Positions 22,995-31,590 of a stretch of 38,391 bases of DNA are shown here, piece by piece (the stretch's first letter is position 1; the number at the start of each line of letters is the position of its first letter). Source of the DNA: Parafrankia irregularis (GTDB taxonomy: Bacteria; Actinomycetota; Actinomycetes; Frankiales; Frankiaceae). The DNA lies in assembly GCF_001536285.1 (NCBI RefSeq), contig NZ_FAOZ01000031.1, forward strand, positions 1-38,391, in the 5' to 3' direction. Under the pieces are notes generated by a model that was not told where the DNA came from, searched no databases, and was given only the letters and a program-made list of their open reading frames with translations. Made by a program: the position numbers and the translations under genes.

Positions 22995-24344
22995 ATGAAG
23001 CACGTCCTCGAGGCGATCTTGGCCCAGACTGCCGGAGCCGAAGCACGGAAGGCCGAGTTCAGCTGCCTGTCGGTGCCGGACGCCTATCGGGGGGTGGTGG
23101 TCCGCAAGGACGAGGCCGCGATGTTCGAGGGGCAGGAGTCGCGTGACAAGGACCCGCGAAAGTCCCTGCATCTCGACGAGGTCCCGACCCCGGAGCTCGG
23201 CCCCGGTGAGGCGCTCGTGGCGGTGATGGCGTCGTCCGTGAACTACAACACGGTCTGGACGTCCATCTTCGAGCCACTGTCGACCTTCGGGTTCCTGGAG
23301 CGGTACGGGCGCACCTCACCGCTGGCGAAGCGGCACGACCTGCCGTATCACGTGGTCGGGTCGGACCTCGCGGGCGTCGTCCTGAGGACCGGTCCGGGAG
23401 TGCACGCATGGTCGCCGGGCGACGAGGTCGTGGCGCACTGTCTGTCGGTCGAGCTGGAACGTCCCGAGGGTCACAACGACACGATGCTTGATTCCGAGCA
23501 GCGGATCTGGGGGTTCGAGACGAACTTCGGTGGTCTCGCCGAGCTGGCTCTGGTCAAGGCGAACCAGCTCATGCCGAAGCCGAACCATCTGACGTGGGAG
23601 GAGGCCGCCGCGCCCGGTCTGGTGAATTCGACCGCCTATCGGCAGCTCGTGTCCCGCAACGGCGCGGGGATGAAGCAGGGCGATGTGGTCCTGATCTGGG
23701 GTGCCTCCGGTGGGCTGGGCTCGTACGCCACCCAGATGGCGCTGCGCGGCGGTGCGATCCCGGTGTGCGTCGTCTCGTCACCGGCCAAGGCGGAGATCTG
23801 CCGGTCGCTGGGAGCGGAGCTCATCATCGACCGGGCCGCCGAGGACTACCGCTTCTGGGCCGACGAGCAGACCCCGAATCCCAGGGAGTGGCAGCGTTTC
23901 GGCAAGCGGATCCGGTCGCTGACCGGCGGAGAGGACCCTGACATCGTCTTCGAGCACCCGGGCAGGGAGACGTTCGGTGCCTCGGTCTACGTCGCCCGCC
24001 GCGGCGGGACCATCGTTACCTGCGCCTCGACGAGCGGTTTCCAGCACAGCTACGACAACCGGTATCTGTGGATGCACCTCAAGCGCATCATCGGTACGCA
24101 CTTCGCGAACTACCGGGAGGCCTGGGAGGCGAACCGGTTGCTCGCGCGCGGTCTGATCCACCCGACGCTGTCGCGGGTGTATCCGTTGGCCGAGACCGGT
24201 AGTGCCGCGTATGACGTCCACCGTAACGTTCACCAGGGCAAGGTCGGCGTGCTCTGCCTGGCGCCGCGGGAAGGGCTGGGCGTGCGAGACCAGGAGATGC
24301 GAGAACGCCACCTCACCGCCATCAACCGGTTCCGTGGCGTCTAG
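22995..24344 (+). CDS. ccr: Crotonyl-CoA carboxylase/reductase
   Basis: A 449-residue MDR enzyme that reductively carboxylates crotonyl-CoA to ethylmalonyl-CoA with NADPH and CO2. The typical N-terminus with VVVRKDEAAMFEG, SSVNYNTVWTS (Asn83), IWGFETNFGG (Phe174-Glu175) and IIGTHFANYREAWEAN (His369) correspond to the CO2-pocket Asn, Phe-Glu and His described for Kitasatospora Ccr. VLIWGASGGLGSYATQ binds NADPH. The length equals the family norm. It would serve acetyl-CoA assimilation (ethylmalonyl-CoA pathway), butyryl/crotonyl turnover or extender-unit supply; no mutase or other pathway gene is in the window. The operator upstream links it to the GntR set. Confidence 0.95.
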   Translation: MKHVLEAILAQTAGAEARKAEFSCLSVPDAYRGVVVRKDEAAMFEGQESRDKDPRKSLHLDEVPTPELGPGEALVAVMASSVNYNTVWTSIFEPLSTFGFLERYGRTSPLAKRHDLPYHVVGSDLAGVVLRTGPGVHAWSPGDEVVAHCLSVELERPEGHNDTMLDSEQRIWGFETNFGGLAELALVKANQLMPKPNHLTWEEAAAPGLVNSTAYRQLVSRNGAGMKQGDVVLIWGASGGLGSYATQMALRGGAIPVCVVSSPAKAEICRSLGAELIIDRAAEDYRFWADEQTPNPREWQRFGKRIRSLTGGEDPDIVFEHPGRETFGASVYVARRGGTIVTCASTSGFQHSYDNRYLWMHLKRIIGTHFANYREAWEANRLLARGLIHPTLSRVYPLAETGSAAYDVHRNVHQGKVGVLCLAPREGLGVRDQEMRERHLTAINRFRGV

Positions 24345-24345
24345 C

Positions 24346-24392
24346 CCAGGCGGTGACGGCGCTCGTTCTGCGCTCGCACCGTCACCGCCTGG
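24346..24392. terminator. Bidirectional terminator between convergent genes
   Basis: CCAGGCGGTGACGG (24346-24359) and CCGTCACCGCCTGG (24379-24392) form a perfect 14-bp stem with a 19-nt loop. It starts immediately after the ccr stop, and its right arm contains the stop codon and last codons of the minus-strand gene ending at 24382. It should terminate both transcripts. Confidence 0.75.
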
Positions 24393-25731
24393 TGTAGAGG
24401 ACGCCGAGCTTGTCGCTCTCCTCGCCCGCACGGCCGTGGAATCCAGCGATCTGCCAGCCAGACGGCGCTGTGCGGGTCACGCAGTCGGAGGTGATGGTGC
24501 CACCGGCGAGCGTACGGCCGAGGCTGGTAGTGAACTTAGCGTAGAAGATTCTTGTGTGATCGCTCACCTGACCCTGACAGAGGTTCACCGAAGTCATGTA
24601 CTCCCCGCTCCCCAGGGCCAGCGACTGGGCGCTCCCTCCGGTGCCACCGTGCGCCAGGGAGGTACCGTTGGCCAGGGTGAGGCCGACCCGGTCGACCCGG
24701 GAACCCGAACGCAGACTGACGGCCGTGGCCGCACCGCCGGCGGGAATCGTGTCGATATCGGTGAAGGAATACCCGTGAGGGCCTCCGAACTGGTCGCTCG
24801 CCTGGTAGTCGGAATTGCGGGTCCAGGTGAAGTCCACGGCGATCGGAAAGTGGTCGGAGAGCATGAGGCCTTGCGCGTCTAGGAAATCGGCGTTCCGATT
24901 GGAATAGTTGGCGGCGTTGAGCGTGACGAGACGGCTGCTCCGATACAGCACCTTGTCGACCACCTCGCAGGTGTCGGTTGGCGCTGCCTCGTCACAGAGC
25001 AGTGCAGGGCTACCGGCGGTGGGGGCCAGCCCACCACGCTCCAGCTCCACCCAGGCGTCGGTGAGCCCGTTCGCGGCCGCGAACGCGGCGATAGTGTCGC
25101 CGGTGCGGGTGTATCGGGTGTTCGTGTCGCCCATCACCACCACGGCATTGCCCACCGAATGCATGGAGATGTAGGAGCCAAGCTGGCTCAGATTTGACGC
25201 CCTGGCGGCGAGATCGGCGCTGGTGGTCCCGGCGTCGGGATGCAGGTTGTAGAGGTCGACATAGGCTCCCTCGCCCAGCCGGATCCGACTGAACGTAAAG
25301 CCTTTCGGGGTCAGGCAGTCGGCACCCTCCGACGAGCTGCAGTTATCCCATTTGACCCGGTCGAGATCGCTGAGGCTGAAGTCCGAGAGGGTGTTGAGTC
25401 CGCTACCAATCGGCACCCCGCCGCTCGTGGGTGTCCGGTAGGGATGGGTGTCGGTCGCGTAGAGGTTCGCGTGGTAGTTGAAGTCCTCCTGCACCTGTAC
25501 GATGTCATAAGGACCGAGCCGCTGCCCGATAGCGGTGGTGCCCTCCGCGCGAGGAGTCGACGCGCTAGAAAGCTCCTCGGGTAGACCCGCGATGTTGTAG
25601 GTCAGGACGGAAAACGACCCCCCAGCGGGTGAGTCCGCGTCCGCCGCCGGGGCAGCGGCGACACCGACAGTGAACGAGAGAGCGAAGACAGCCGCGAATG
25701 CGGCACGAGCCGGATGTAGAGACGGGCGCAT
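24382..25731 (-). CDS. Secreted endonuclease/exonuclease/phosphatase-fold protein with jacalin-like domain
   Basis: A 449-residue exported protein with a signal peptide of about 32 residues (Arg-rich start, hydrophobic core, AAAPAADA). Residues ~40-305 are an EEP hydrolase domain: VLTYNIAGLPE, metal Glu82 in VQVQEDFNYH, LYNLHPDAGTTS, GDTNTRYTRTG and the terminal LSDHFPIAVDF. Residues ~312-447 look like a jacalin-type lectin: SVSLRSGSRVDRVGL is approximated by VSLRSGSRVDRVG, then HGGTGG and LGSGEYMTSVNLC. EEP enzymes include nucleases and sphingomyelinase-type phosphodiesterases; the substrate is open. GGAG lies 5 nt before the ATG. Confidence 0.85.
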   Translation of the reverse strand: MRPSLHPARAAFAAVFALSFTVGVAAAPAADADSPAGGSFSVLTYNIAGLPEELSSASTPRAEGTTAIGQRLGPYDIVQVQEDFNYHANLYATDTHPYRTPTSGGVPIGSGLNTLSDFSLSDLDRVKWDNCSSSEGADCLTPKGFTFSRIRLGEGAYVDLYNLHPDAGTTSADLAARASNLSQLGSYISMHSVGNAVVVMGDTNTRYTRTGDTIAAFAAANGLTDAWVELERGGLAPTAGSPALLCDEAAPTDTCEVVDKVLYRSSRLVTLNAANYSNRNADFLDAQGLMLSDHFPIAVDFTWTRNSDYQASDQFGGPHGYSFTDIDTIPAGGAATAVSLRSGSRVDRVGLTLANGTSLAHGGTGGSAQSLALGSGEYMTSVNLCQGQVSDHTRIFYAKFTTSLGRTLAGGTITSDCVTRTAPSGWQIAGFHGRAGEESDKLGVLYTRR

Positions 25732-26115
25732 CGGAACTCCGCATCAGGAGACGTGAGACGGCAAAGCAGGATAAAGCGTATGTTGAATATTTGTCCGAAC
25801 GCCAAACTTTGCCCCAATAATTGAGGGGTACTCCGCGTAACGCAAAGGCCGGCGCGAACCGCTCCGCCAGCTCGTATGAAGCTTGCTCAACGGGGGCATA
25901 ACGGAGCTTCTTGTATGATCTGAGGTGTGAGAGACCGCCTTTTCTCTGCGGCTGGTATCGGACGAGCGCTGTGAGCTCGTGGAACCGCAGTTGCCGTCCT
26001 TCACGCCGCGTCCGCGGGGCGGAGATACGGCAAACGGCGGACGAGCGGGTGGTGTTCACGGCGGTGGTGTACCGGCCGACATCGGGGTGTGCGAGGCCGA
26101 GTCACGAGAGGCGGT
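25732..26115 (-). other. AT-richer intergenic region upstream of the secreted hydrolase
   Basis: About 380 bp with clearly lower GC around 25770-25830 than the rest of the window. An imperfect inverted repeat GAAGCT/AGCTTC lies near 25879-25909. A reading frame of about 160 codons runs through on the minus strand but overlaps the hydrolase signal peptide in another frame and shows no family features, so I do not call it. The promoter of the secreted hydrolase is presumably here. Confidence 0.4.
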
Positions 26116-26964
26116 TCACGGGCTCTCGCCTGGGTCGGTCGCGTACCGGGCGCGGTTGAGAACATCGGCGATGAGGCTCGGCGGTGCGGCGATCGTGGCC
26201 GCTGACTTCGTCGTGTGCTGGGAACCGTCGAGGTCCACCACATGGCCTCCGGCCTCGCGGACGAGTACGACGCCTGCGGCCATGTCCCAGGGATTGTTAG
26301 ACAGCGTGATGCAGGCGTCGGTCCGGCCGCAGGCGACCCATGCGAGGTCGATCGCGGCGGAACCGAGCATCCGTACGCGTTCGACGCTTTCGGCGAGGCT
26401 CCGGGTCAGGGACAACCGGTCATGATTGCTGGCGGCCGCGTCGTCGCCGACAGCATAATCGCCGATGGACACGATGGCGTCCCGGAGGGTTTCGGTCGCG
26501 CTACAGGTAATGGGCTGCTTTCCGAGGAACGCGCCGTGTCCTTCGGCGGCTGAGAAGCGTTCGTCGAAACGGGGAAAGTCTATCACCCCGAGTATGGGCG
26601 TCGTGTCGCGCACGAGCCCGAGCGAGATGCCGTAGAGCGGCAGTCCGTGCACAAAGTTCGACGTACCGTCCAAGGGGTCGAGAATCCAGGAGAGCCCGCC
26701 CTCGGCTATTCCCGACAGTCCATCTTCCTCGCCGAGAAAGGCAATGCCCGACGTCCGATCGGCGAGAAACGCTCGCACGGTCCGTTCGACGGCCAGGTCG
26801 ACCTGTGAGGCGTAGTCTCGGTCCCCCTTCCTCTCGACCCGGCCCGCCGGCATCTTATCGGCGATCCGCCGTGCGACGTCCACCGCCTCGTGCGCGAGAT
26901 GGAGAAGGGTACCCAGGTCAGTCACAAGAATGCGATCCGTTCGCAAAATGAAGGGCAGATGCAT
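26116..26964 (-). CDS. Inositol-monophosphatase-family phosphatase
   Basis: A 282-residue Mg-dependent phosphatase-fold protein. The metal site is formed by GEED (78-81), WILDPLDGTSNFVHGLP (93-109) and NNPWDMAAGVVLVREAGG near the C-terminus, all in family order. Substrates of the family include inositol phosphate, histidinol phosphate, fructose-1,6-bisphosphate and PAPS-type nucleotides; nothing here decides. The start is uncertain: ATG at 26964 has no evident ribosome-binding site and GTG at 26925 is an alternative. It stands between the secreted hydrolase and the monooxygenase operon without close neighbours (181 bp of apparently empty sequence upstream). Confidence 0.9.
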   Translation of the reverse strand: MHLPFILRTDRILVTDLGTLLHLAHEAVDVARRIADKMPAGRVERKGDRDYASQVDLAVERTVRAFLADRTSGIAFLGEEDGLSGIAEGGLSWILDPLDGTSNFVHGLPLYGISLGLVRDTTPILGVIDFPRFDERFSAAEGHGAFLGKQPITCSATETLRDAIVSIGDYAVGDDAAASNHDRLSLTRSLAESVERVRMLGSAAIDLAWVACGRTDACITLSNNPWDMAAGVVLVREAGGHVVDLDGSQHTTKSAATIAAPPSLIADVLNRARYATDPGESP

Positions 26965-27145
26965 GGCGGGTAGATGTCGGGGTTGACCGCCGCCGCGACC
27001 CGGCTGGATTTCCTCTTGCTTCCGTACCGGTCGCGGGTGAACGGTAGCCCAGCATTGTTGGTGTTCTCCTATCGTTCGGGTCCGTGATTAAAGGGTTACA
27101 AAAAGGGCAGATCGGGGAATTCGCGCCGCCGGCCCGTGCTCGCTG

Positions 27146-28291
27146 TCAGGCGAGGTTGGGGTCGATGAGCACTTTCGCGTGGTGAGTCGTGCGGATGAGC
27201 TGCTCGAAAGCGTCCGCTACCCCGTCGAGGCTGACGACGCCGGTGACCATGGGCGTGGGATCGATCTTTCCTCTTCCGATCATGTGTAGTGTGTCGTGGA
27301 ATTCGGCCGGGTCGTAGCAGAACGAGAAGCGCAGGTCGACCTCCTTGTTGACCGCCATGGTGGGGCGGAAGGAGTCGGGGGTCATGCAGACCCCGACGAC
27401 GATGATGCGTGCGAGGAACGGCGCGTTCGTCACGATCTGCTCAATGATCCCGGGTAGGCCGACGCATTCGAACACGACAGGGCCGCGCGGGCCGATTCCC
27501 GCACGCTTGGCGGCCTTCATGATTGTCGTCCACGGTGTTCCCCGCACAGCGCGCAGTGTGTGCAGGGCGTCGATTCCGGCACCGTACAGGGCTGGTGCTG
27601 TCATGATGTGCCCGTCGGCCGCGACGGTCCAGGGTGACCCTTCGGCGGGATCTACGACGATGTCGGCGCCGCACTGAGCGGCAAGCGTCCGTCGAGCGTC
27701 TGCTGGGTCGCTCGCGACGACGGTCCTGACGCCCGCGGATTTCAGCATGAGAATAACGGCTAGCCCGATGGGCCCACAGCCGATGACAATCGCGACGTCC
27801 TTCCGGGAGACTCGCCCGCGTCGTATCGCGTGATGGGCTACCGCGAGCGGTTCGGTGAGCGCAGCGAGATCGTCAGTTAGTTCTGCTGGAACCTCCATCG
27901 TCGCGTCCTCGGCGGCGAGCACGTATTCGGCGTAGGCGCCCGGCGCTCGCTCTGACAGCCCTGTCATCTGGATGCCGTCGTCCTGCTTGATGAGCGGGAG
28001 GGAGACCACCCGAGTTCCCGGCTTCCAGCGGGCACGACATCCGGGACCGTAGGCGACGACTTCGCCGACGAACTCGTGCCCCAAGATGACCGACTGGTCG
28101 GTGCGCATGAAGTGGTGGTAGCCGACCTCTGCGGCGATGTCCGCGCTCGCGTCGGCGTGCAGGCGGGCGTGCAGGTCCGAACCGCAGATGCCCGCGCGCA
28201 GGACGCGCAGCAGCAGCTGCCCGCGGCCCGGTTCCGGTGTGGGCACCTGTTCGACCCGCAACTCGCCGCGGTGCAGTGTCACGGCCCTCAT
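27146..28291 (-). CDS. Zinc-dependent alcohol dehydrogenase (MDR)
   Basis: A 381-residue alcohol/polyol dehydrogenase-like protein. The catalytic-zinc Cys is in RAGICGSDLHA, ILGHEFVGEVV carries the His-Glu pair, and VIGCGPIGLAVILMLKSAG is the NAD(P)-binding loop with VASDPADARR following. The structural four-cysteine lobe is missing: the region after SLPLIKQDDG has no Cys array. AGGAGGT lies about 6 nt before the ATG at 28291, which overlaps the monooxygenase stop (ATGA, 28288-28291). The pairing with a Baeyer-Villiger monooxygenase suggests alcohol-to-ketone oxidation ahead of ester formation. Confidence 0.9.
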   Translation of the reverse strand: MRAVTLHRGELRVEQVPTPEPGRGQLLLRVLRAGICGSDLHARLHADASADIAAEVGYHHFMRTDQSVILGHEFVGEVVAYGPGCRARWKPGTRVVSLPLIKQDDGIQMTGLSERAPGAYAEYVLAAEDATMEVPAELTDDLAALTEPLAVAHHAIRRGRVSRKDVAIVIGCGPIGLAVILMLKSAGVRTVVASDPADARRTLAAQCGADIVVDPAEGSPWTVAADGHIMTAPALYGAGIDALHTLRAVRGTPWTTIMKAAKRAGIGPRGPVVFECVGLPGIIEQIVTNAPFLARIIVVGVCMTPDSFRPTMAVNKEVDLRFSFCYDPAEFHDTLHMIGRGKIDPTPMVTGVVSLDGVADAFEQLIRTTHHAKVLIDPNLA

Positions 28292-29760
28292 CCCCGCACC
28301 TCCTCCCGCTCCGACACTCGCGTCCATCGCAGCCCGTTCGCCAGGTCGGCACGGCTGGTGGCCCACCCGTCGACCATGACGTTCTGCCGGACCGCCCAGG
28401 GGTAGCGAGACGTCGCCCGCGGCATCGTCGCGGCGGCTCGGGCGAGGTACCCCGACGCCATGTCCATGAAGGGCTGGCCGGGCTCGATGTCGACCGGCAC
28501 GACCGGCACGACGGCATCCATATGCTGGTCGATCATGCGTCTGAGGAGGCGGGTGATCAGGCGCGCCGTCATGTCGACGCGGACAGTCCACGACAGATTG
28601 ATGTAGCCGATGGACACCGCGAGGTTGGGTAGGCCGCTGAGCATCGCTCCGTGGTAGGTGTAGCTCTTCGCCAGGTTGACGCTTTCGCCGTCGACGGTCA
28701 CGGTCACCCCGCCGAGGAGCTTGATGCGAAGGCCCGTAGCCGTCACGACGATGTCCGCCTCGACGACGCGGCCGGATGCCAGGAGTATCCCCTGGGGCAC
28801 GAAGCGCTCAATGCGCCCGGTGACGACGGATGCCGTGCCATCGCGAATGACGCGGAACAGGTCGCCTTCGGGAGCGATACACAGGCGCTGGTCCCACGGG
28901 GCGTAGGGCGGAGAGAAATGTTCGTCTGCGATCTTCCGCGATCCGACGGCGGAGGCGACACGCCTATGCAGCAGCCAACGTACGCCGTCTGGGAAGCGGT
29001 GGCACGCTTGGATGAGCGCCCACTGTATGGCGGTGTTCTTCACGCGAGCGATGCGGTACGCGGCGGGCAGGGGCAGAACCTTACGCAGGGCCCGGGCGAC
29101 GGCATCGGTGCGTGGCTGAGCGAGAACATAGCTGGGTGTTCGCTGGAGCATCGTCACGTGGGCGGCATCTGCCGCGAGCGCCGGGACCAGCGTGACGGCG
29201 GTCGCGCCCGAGCCGACGACGACGACGCGTTTGCCAGCGTAGTCGAGGTCCGCGGGCCAGAACTGCGGGTGCACGACGCGGCCCCGGAACGCCTCGACAT
29301 CCTGGAAGCCCGGATCGTGCGGCCTCTCGTAGTCGTAGTAGCCGGTACAAAACACCACGAACCGGGCTACATACCGCTCTGGTGTGCCGTCATGATCAGC
29401 ATCCACGATCCAGCGGGCGCGTACCGACGACCAGTCGGCGGAGACGACCCGCGTACGCAGCCGCACATGCCGGTCTATGTCCGCCTCACTGGCGGTGTCG
29501 CGCAGGTACTGGAGCAGCTCGCCCCCGTAGACGATCGAACGCTCTCCCTGCCACGGGCGAAACGGGAACCCGAGCGTGTAGATGTCGGAGTCCGAACGCA
29601 CGCCCGGGTAGGTGAACAGGTCCCAGGTGCCGCCGATGCGGTCTCGGGCTTCGAGGATCGTGTAGTCGAGCTCGGGGCAGTGCTCCTGTAACCGGTAGGC
29701 CACATCGATCGCCGAGAGCCCCGCGCCGACGATGAGTACATCAGTGTGTTGGTCCGCCAT
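28288..29760 (-). CDS. Baeyer-Villiger-type flavin monooxygenase (EthA/MymA-like)
   Basis: A 490-residue class B flavoprotein monooxygenase. FAD loop VLIVGAGLSAID (8-19); RIGGTWDLFTYPGVRSDSD; the Baeyer-Villiger fingerprint F-x-G-x3-H-x3-W-P is complete at 158-169 (FRGRVVHPQFWP); NADPH loop VVVVGSGATAVTL (180-191) and DIVVTATGL late. It resembles mycobacterial EthA and MymA in length and motifs. It would insert oxygen next to a ketone using NADPH. The ATG at 29760 has GGAGG 4 nt upstream. Downstream it is coupled to an alcohol dehydrogenase; upstream on the same strand, 85 bp away, is an AraC regulator. Confidence 0.93.
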   Translation of the reverse strand: MADQHTDVLIVGAGLSAIDVAYRLQEHCPELDYTILEARDRIGGTWDLFTYPGVRSDSDIYTLGFPFRPWQGERSIVYGGELLQYLRDTASEADIDRHVRLRTRVVSADWSSVRARWIVDADHDGTPERYVARFVVFCTGYYDYERPHDPGFQDVEAFRGRVVHPQFWPADLDYAGKRVVVVGSGATAVTLVPALAADAAHVTMLQRTPSYVLAQPRTDAVARALRKVLPLPAAYRIARVKNTAIQWALIQACHRFPDGVRWLLHRRVASAVGSRKIADEHFSPPYAPWDQRLCIAPEGDLFRVIRDGTASVVTGRIERFVPQGILLASGRVVEADIVVTATGLRIKLLGGVTVTVDGESVNLAKSYTYHGAMLSGLPNLAVSIGYINLSWTVRVDMTARLITRLLRRMIDQHMDAVVPVVPVDIEPGQPFMDMASGYLARAAATMPRATSRYPWAVRQNVMVDGWATSRADLANGLRWTRVSEREEVRG

Positions 29761-29845
29761 CTCGCCTCCTCGCGTGTCGCGGTGCACCGCGATTCTGCGT
29801 GGAACGGACGCGAGAAACTTGACTCTGCGCGACATCCGGCGGCTG

Positions 29846-30865
29846 TCAGCGGGTGCCGCTCCTGGCTCGCACTCCGCGGGGCGGCACGCCCCACCATCGG
29901 CGGCTGGCCCGGCTGAACGTCGCCTGCTCGGCGAACCCGAGCCGGGACGAGACCTCCAGGAACGACAGGTCGGTGAGCGTGAGCAAACGCCGCGCCTCGT
30001 CCCGGCGCACGTCGTCGACAATCCGGGTGAAGCTCACGCCCAGGTCCGCGAGTCGGCGCTGCAACGTGCGCGGCTCGATCCGCAACATCCGGGCGACCGT
30101 CGGGAGGGGGACCGAACCGATGACCAGCGTTTCCCGAATGATCCGTTGGACCCGCGCGACGACGTCCGCCGGATCGGGCAGGAGTGTGCGCAGATACGTC
30201 TCCGCCTGCACCCGAAGGCTGTCCCGCGCGCCCAGAATGGGCTGATCGAAGATACCCGCGCGGACTCGGAGAAACGCGGCACCCGCTCCCGTAGCCACTG
30301 GGACGCCGTAGAACGTCCGGTACACCTCAAGGGGCGCGGCCGGCTCGTACGACAACTCGACCGAGACCAGCCCGTAGTTCTCGCCCAGCATCAGTTCCAG
30401 AGCGCGGTGGACGAACCCGAGCCCGGCATCCATCGCCTGCACTGGAGGGACGACGGGATCGTGCCCGTCGTAGCGGATCGCGACCACGCGCGGATCCCCG
30501 TGCGGATCGTCGGTGCGCCACAACCGCAGCGCGTCGGAGTGAAACCCGAGGTAGCGGGTCGCCGCGACGAATGCCTGCTCCGCCGTGCCCGAGTTGGCGA
30601 TCACGAGTGCCAACGGGCCGAGCATCCCGAGATCGTGTCGTGCCGCGATGCGCAACCCCAGGTCCGGACAGGCCAGGTCACCCGCGGCCTTCTCAAGGAG
30701 CGCGACAAGCCTGGCCTCGGCGATAGGAATGTCGTCGTGGTCGAGCACCTCCGGAGCAAGTCCCACCGCACGCACGAAGGCGGTCGGATCGGCGCCGAGT
30801 ATGCGCACCTCCGTAGCGAAGCCCCGCACCCCCGCGGCACGGATCGTGCCCCCGCGACTGCTCAC
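29846..30865 (-). CDS. AraC-family regulator with arabinose-binding-like N-terminal domain
   Basis: About 339 residues. The N-terminal ~200 residues (LGLRIAARHDLGMLGPLALVIANSGT, split by helices, and LSYEPAAPLEVYRTFYGVP) match the VirS/OruR-type sensor domain. The last ~100 hold two HTH motifs: LPTVARMLRIEPRTLQRRLADLGVSF and LSFLEVSSRLGFAEQATFSRA, in pieces, ending GVPPRGVR. The GTG at 30865 gives the usual family length; the preceding GGGCGG is a weak ribosome-binding site and the frame is open further upstream. It likely controls the monooxygenase/alcohol dehydrogenase pair. Confidence 0.88.
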   Translation of the reverse strand: MSSRGGTIRAAGVRGFATEVRILGADPTAFVRAVGLAPEVLDHDDIPIAEARLVALLEKAAGDLACPDLGLRIAARHDLGMLGPLALVIANSGTAEQAFVAATRYLGFHSDALRLWRTDDPHGDPRVVAIRYDGHDPVVPPVQAMDAGLGFVHRALELMLGENYGLVSVELSYEPAAPLEVYRTFYGVPVATGAGAAFLRVRAGIFDQPILGARDSLRVQAETYLRTLLPDPADVVARVQRIIRETLVIGSVPLPTVARMLRIEPRTLQRRLADLGVSFTRIVDDVRRDEARRLLTLTDLSFLEVSSRLGFAEQATFSRASRRWWGVPPRGVRARSGTR

Positions 30866-31223
30866 GCCGCCCAGCCCCCAGGCACCGATGTGGTCGAACG
30901 CACCGCGCACTGTGCTCGGTGGCCAGCAGGACGGCCGCCAGCACCATTCGGACGCGATGGCCCGCGCCCACAAGATCGCAGACCGCCGTGAGTACGATGA
31001 CCCCAGCAGAAGCGTAGCGGCAAACGCTCAGTTCTCGGCGGGTGAACCCCGTCGTCGTCGCGCGCGGCGGGACGTTCTCCACGGTCTGCTCCCATGCGGA
31101 CGACGCCGTGAAGATCTTCGCCGTCGCCGGACGGAACCTCCGCCTCGTCTGGCACACCCCTCCCACCCCGACGACGTCCTCCGCCGGTGGCCGCGATCTC
31201 CTGAAGCGTCGGCGGGTCATCCG
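30866..31223. other. Intergenic sequence without recognisable gene
   Basis: Roughly 360 bp upstream of the AraC gene. Frames exist on both strands but their translations are Arg-rich and family-free. It probably holds the AraC promoter and decayed sequence adjoining the mobile region. Confidence 0.35.
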
Positions 31224-31590
31224 ATGACCGTCAGCGGCTCCTGCCCCGCGTGGTGCCAGCTGCCCGCCGGCCATCTCCGTCCCGAACCCGCCGGCCCCCG
31301 GCGACCATCACATCGCGGAGATCGCGCAGATCGACATCCCGGAGATACCCGGACTCCGGTCCGCGGTGAGCGGCCCACTGCGCGTGCGGGTCAGCAGTAC
31401 GTGACCACGTCCACCGTCCACCCGGCGGTCATCAGCGCCGACTTCGGCGACCGCGCCCCCACCCGCGGCGGGCTTCGAGTACGTCACCGCGCAGGAAGCA
31501 CAGTCCCTCGCCTGGATACTGATCCGGGCCGCGATCACCATCGACGCCGGAACCTGCCTCCAACTCCCAGGTTGGAAGGACACGGATGTG
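31224..31590 (+). pseudogene. Frameshifted small gene (DUF6907-like, CPAWC motif)
   Basis: An ATG at 31224 opens MTVSGSCPAWCQLPAGHL, a C-P-x-W-C start seen in small actinobacterial proteins. A shift of frame near 31305 then gives DHHIAEIAQIDIPEIPGLR, a stop at about 31401, and further on GFEYVTAQEAQSLAWILIR. Joined, the pieces resemble one ~120-residue protein with the typical acidic start and the late AxxLAxxL helix. The frameshift and stop indicate decay. Identification as DUF6907-like is from memory and tentative. Confidence 0.4.

Noticed and set aside
25565-26059. A 164-codon minus-strand frame upstream of the secreted hydrolase with some protein-like runs (ERFAPAFALRGVPLNYWGKVW)
   Set aside because: It overlaps the well-supported signal peptide region of the hydrolase in another frame, has no ribosome-binding site and no recognisable family; it is likely chance openness in a less GC-rich stretch.
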